The notes under the pieces: generated by a model | The model's input: the letters and a program-made list of their open reading frames with translations, nothing else | Told to the model about the DNA's origin: nothing | The model's database searches: none | Shown: positions 14,148 through 15,604 of the stretch, one piece after another | Numbering within the stretch: the stretch's first letter is position 1 | Layout of the letters: each line of letters begins with the position of its first letter | Source: an uncultured Prevotella sp. | Lineage (GTDB): Bacteria > Bacteroidota > Bacteroidia > Bacteroidales > Bacteroidaceae | NCBI GenBank assembly: GCA_900543975.1 | Contig: UQTI01000067.1 | Location: 1-15,604, forward strand | Direction: 5' to 3' | DNA: 15,604 nucleotides | Position numbers and translations under genes: made by a program

Positions 14148-14244
14148 CTACAGTTATCAGCGGGTTAACACATCTTGTAAATCATCTATGACCTTATGCT
14201 ATAGCGTATCCTTCGACGAGTATGGGAACATGGTTAGGGTCTTT

Positions 14245-14703
14245 CTATTGAATCGTCTGATCAAACTTACCGTTACAATCTCGAACAACTATTTTTCGAC
14301 GATATAACTTCTTCATGCGGATTTCATCCCATAAATGATTTTTAGCATCTTTCCATTTGATTAAGAAGAAATAGCAGGTATCGGTATTGTTGAATAGATA
14401 ATTGCCATCTATGGTAAACAACGAGTCTGGATATATGATGTCACCTTGGACATCAATACCATCCCACAACGTCACCTTAGAAGGATAGAGGTCACTATCA
14501 ATAGGCAAATATGCAGGTTGCAATAGACAATCCACACTATCAATCGTGTCGTAGTGGGAGGCACCTATAAATAAGGTGTCATTCGTACGATTCGTAAAAA
14601 TGGCGATAGTTCTTGAATCACATATAGGGATGCATGAAGAGACCAAACTAAGAATGATTGCAATACCACCTAACAAATTTCTATATTTCTTATCTATTTT
14701 CAT
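14245..14703 (-). CDS. Putative lipoprotein of unknown function
   Basis: I do not recognise a named family. The 152-residue product starts MKIDKKYRNLLGG and continues with a hydrophobic segment ending in the lipobox LVSSC, so Cys24 would be lipidated and the protein anchored in the cell envelope. The mature part is hydrophilic and probably β-rich (IAIFTNRTNDTLFIGASHYD; later TLWDGIDVQGDIIYPDSLF), a style seen in many small Bacteroidales lipoproteins. It has five cysteines including the lipidated one. The ORF is intact and starts at ATG 14703, 28 bases below the end of a decayed transposase. Base composition is visibly more AT-rich than the mre genes, and both sides are IS debris, which suggests accessory, possibly acquired DNA. 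Confidence 0.6.
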   Translation of the reverse strand: MKIDKKYRNLLGGIAIILSLVSSCIPICDSRTIAIFTNRTNDTLFIGASHYDTIDSVDCLLQPAYLPIDSDLYPSKVTLWDGIDVQGDIIYPDSLFTIDGNYLFNNTDTCYFFLIKWKDAKNHLWDEIRMKKLYRRKIVVRDCNGKFDQTIQ

Positions 14704-14731
14704 ATATTTTAGTAAGTGATTTAAATAGTGT

Positions 14732-15604
14732 TCACTGAATTAATAAAGAGGTATAGAGACTGTAATATTTTAGCTTGTAGTTCATGCCCCAAGATGATAA
14801 TATGAAGCCGGAAGTCGATTTTCTCAAAAAGACGAAGACAAAGTTCCTAAGGAACTTCATCACGTTTTCGGCAAAGTAGCACATTTCTGTCCAGCATTCT
14901 GCAGTATTGGGAAGCTTGGCTCGTATGTTGTCGGCTCTGTAGATTCTCTTGCCGGTACCGAAGGAACATTCGACTTCGTTTCTGTCTCTGATGGCCTGTG
15001 CCATGTTGTCGTAATATTCGGGTTGCCTGGGCTCTTTGGATGGCCTGCCGAGAGGCTTGCTGTAGGTCTTAATCTCATTGGCTTTCCGAACAAACGAGTG
15101 TGGATCTCCGAGTCAGAGCTTTCATTATATGCGTCCCAACTATGATGGTCAACGAACGAGTAACCATTGTAGATACTTACGCCAATCTTGGCACCGAACT
15201 CGACCTTTGCCTTGCCTCGGACGATGGGTCTTATGTGAGGCTGAAAGATGCTGACGATGCGGTTGGCACAAGCGTGCGTTCCATTGCCGAGCATCTCCTG
15301 TTGTTGGGCATACATGTCAAAGGTGGCGTTGAGCGTATGCTGCTCATGGCTTGTCAGAAGGGCCTTTCTGCCCGTGTGGCTGACAAAAAACCGACTATCT
15401 GTTTGAACTCCCTGCTCAAGCAACTAAGCATGTAGGACTTGGTCCGGTGGACAAGCTCACCGCCTTTCTTTTTCATCTTTATAAGTACGAGATAGGCTCT
15501 GCGGACATCCTTGTAGGAAGTGCGCTGGTCACGGATCTTCAGCGCCTTGCAAGAAATCCCATTATTTTGTCATTCCTGATTTACGCAGAATGCTCTGCAT
15601 TGCC
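14732..15604 (-). pseudogene. Decayed IS5/IS1182-like DDE transposase (continues past window edge)
   Basis: Pieces of one transposase occur in several frames on the minus strand. From upstream: a stretch with RTSYKDVRRAYLVLIKMKKK (about 15450-15530); then, in another frame, MYAQQQEM, RIVSIFQPHIRPIVRGKAK, VEFGAKIG and SWDAYNESSD (about 15110-15420); then, in a third frame, KTYSKPLGRPSKEP, RDRNEVECSFGTGKR and AKLPNTAECWTEMCYF (14732-15090). Order and motifs match Bacteroidales IS5/IS1182-type transposases; RNEVECSFG carries the expected catalytic glutamate. Between SWDAYNESSD and KTYSKPLG a segment of perhaps 50 residues, with the second catalytic Asp, is missing, and the frame shifts there and again near 15340-15420. 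At least two lesions make it inactive. The N-terminus lies beyond the window. Confidence 0.75.

Noticed and set aside
14125..14307. Small plus-strand ORF between the IS4-like remnant and the lipoprotein gene
   Set aside because: It overlaps both neighbours on the opposite strand and shows no promoter or motif; most likely chance.

Overview
The window looks like a chromosomal segment of a Bacteroidales bacterium, most likely a Prevotella-type (Prevotellaceae) genome. Three things point there. Upstream regions lack Shine-Dalgarno sequences but carry good matches to the Bacteroidetes promoter (a TTTG-like -33 box and a TAnnTTTG -7 box). The gene set matches this group (RibBA fusion, long YjgP/YjgQ permease, START-like protein, ExbB-type channel, mre/mrdA/rodA block). 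The insertion-sequence debris also resembles Bacteroidales families. The genus is an inference; no rRNA is present.

Left part (1-5901) is read on the minus strand: a START-like domain protein, a long LptF/LptG-type permease (outer-membrane LPS export), ribBA (riboflavin precursor synthesis), an aspartate-type aminotransferase, and the first codons of a MotA/TolQ/ExbB channel protein running off the left edge. Several of these have their own promoter-like motif, and the aminotransferase ends in a clear hairpin, so this is a set of mostly separate units rather than one tight operon.

The centre (about 5970-6184) is a divergent promoter region feeding the START-like gene on the minus strand and a tRNA with CAT anticodon on the plus strand, followed by a textbook terminator. 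A gene-free stretch to 6511 contains a small inverted-repeat element that may be a MITE.

The right part (6512-13700) is read on the plus strand: a stand-alone IMP cyclohydrolase (the N-terminal half of PurH only), then mreB, mreC, mreD, mrdA (PBP2) and rodA. These five build the elongasome: MreB filaments, the MreC/MreD membrane linker, the PBP2 transpeptidase and the RodA glycosyltransferase, which together insert lateral-wall peptidoglycan. PBP2 carries an unusual Ala/Lys-rich C-terminal tail and RodA has an internal membrane-segment insertion.

The right end (13869-15604) is a plastic zone: a truncated IS4-like transposase remnant, a small AT-richer lipoprotein gene of unknown function, and a decayed IS5/IS1182-like transposase with frameshifts and an internal deletion. 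I found no convincing new defence or metabolic system. The observations most worth checking are the split purH, the two repeat-bounded intergenic elements, the exact 17-bp tandem repeat upstream of ribBA and the PBP2 tail.
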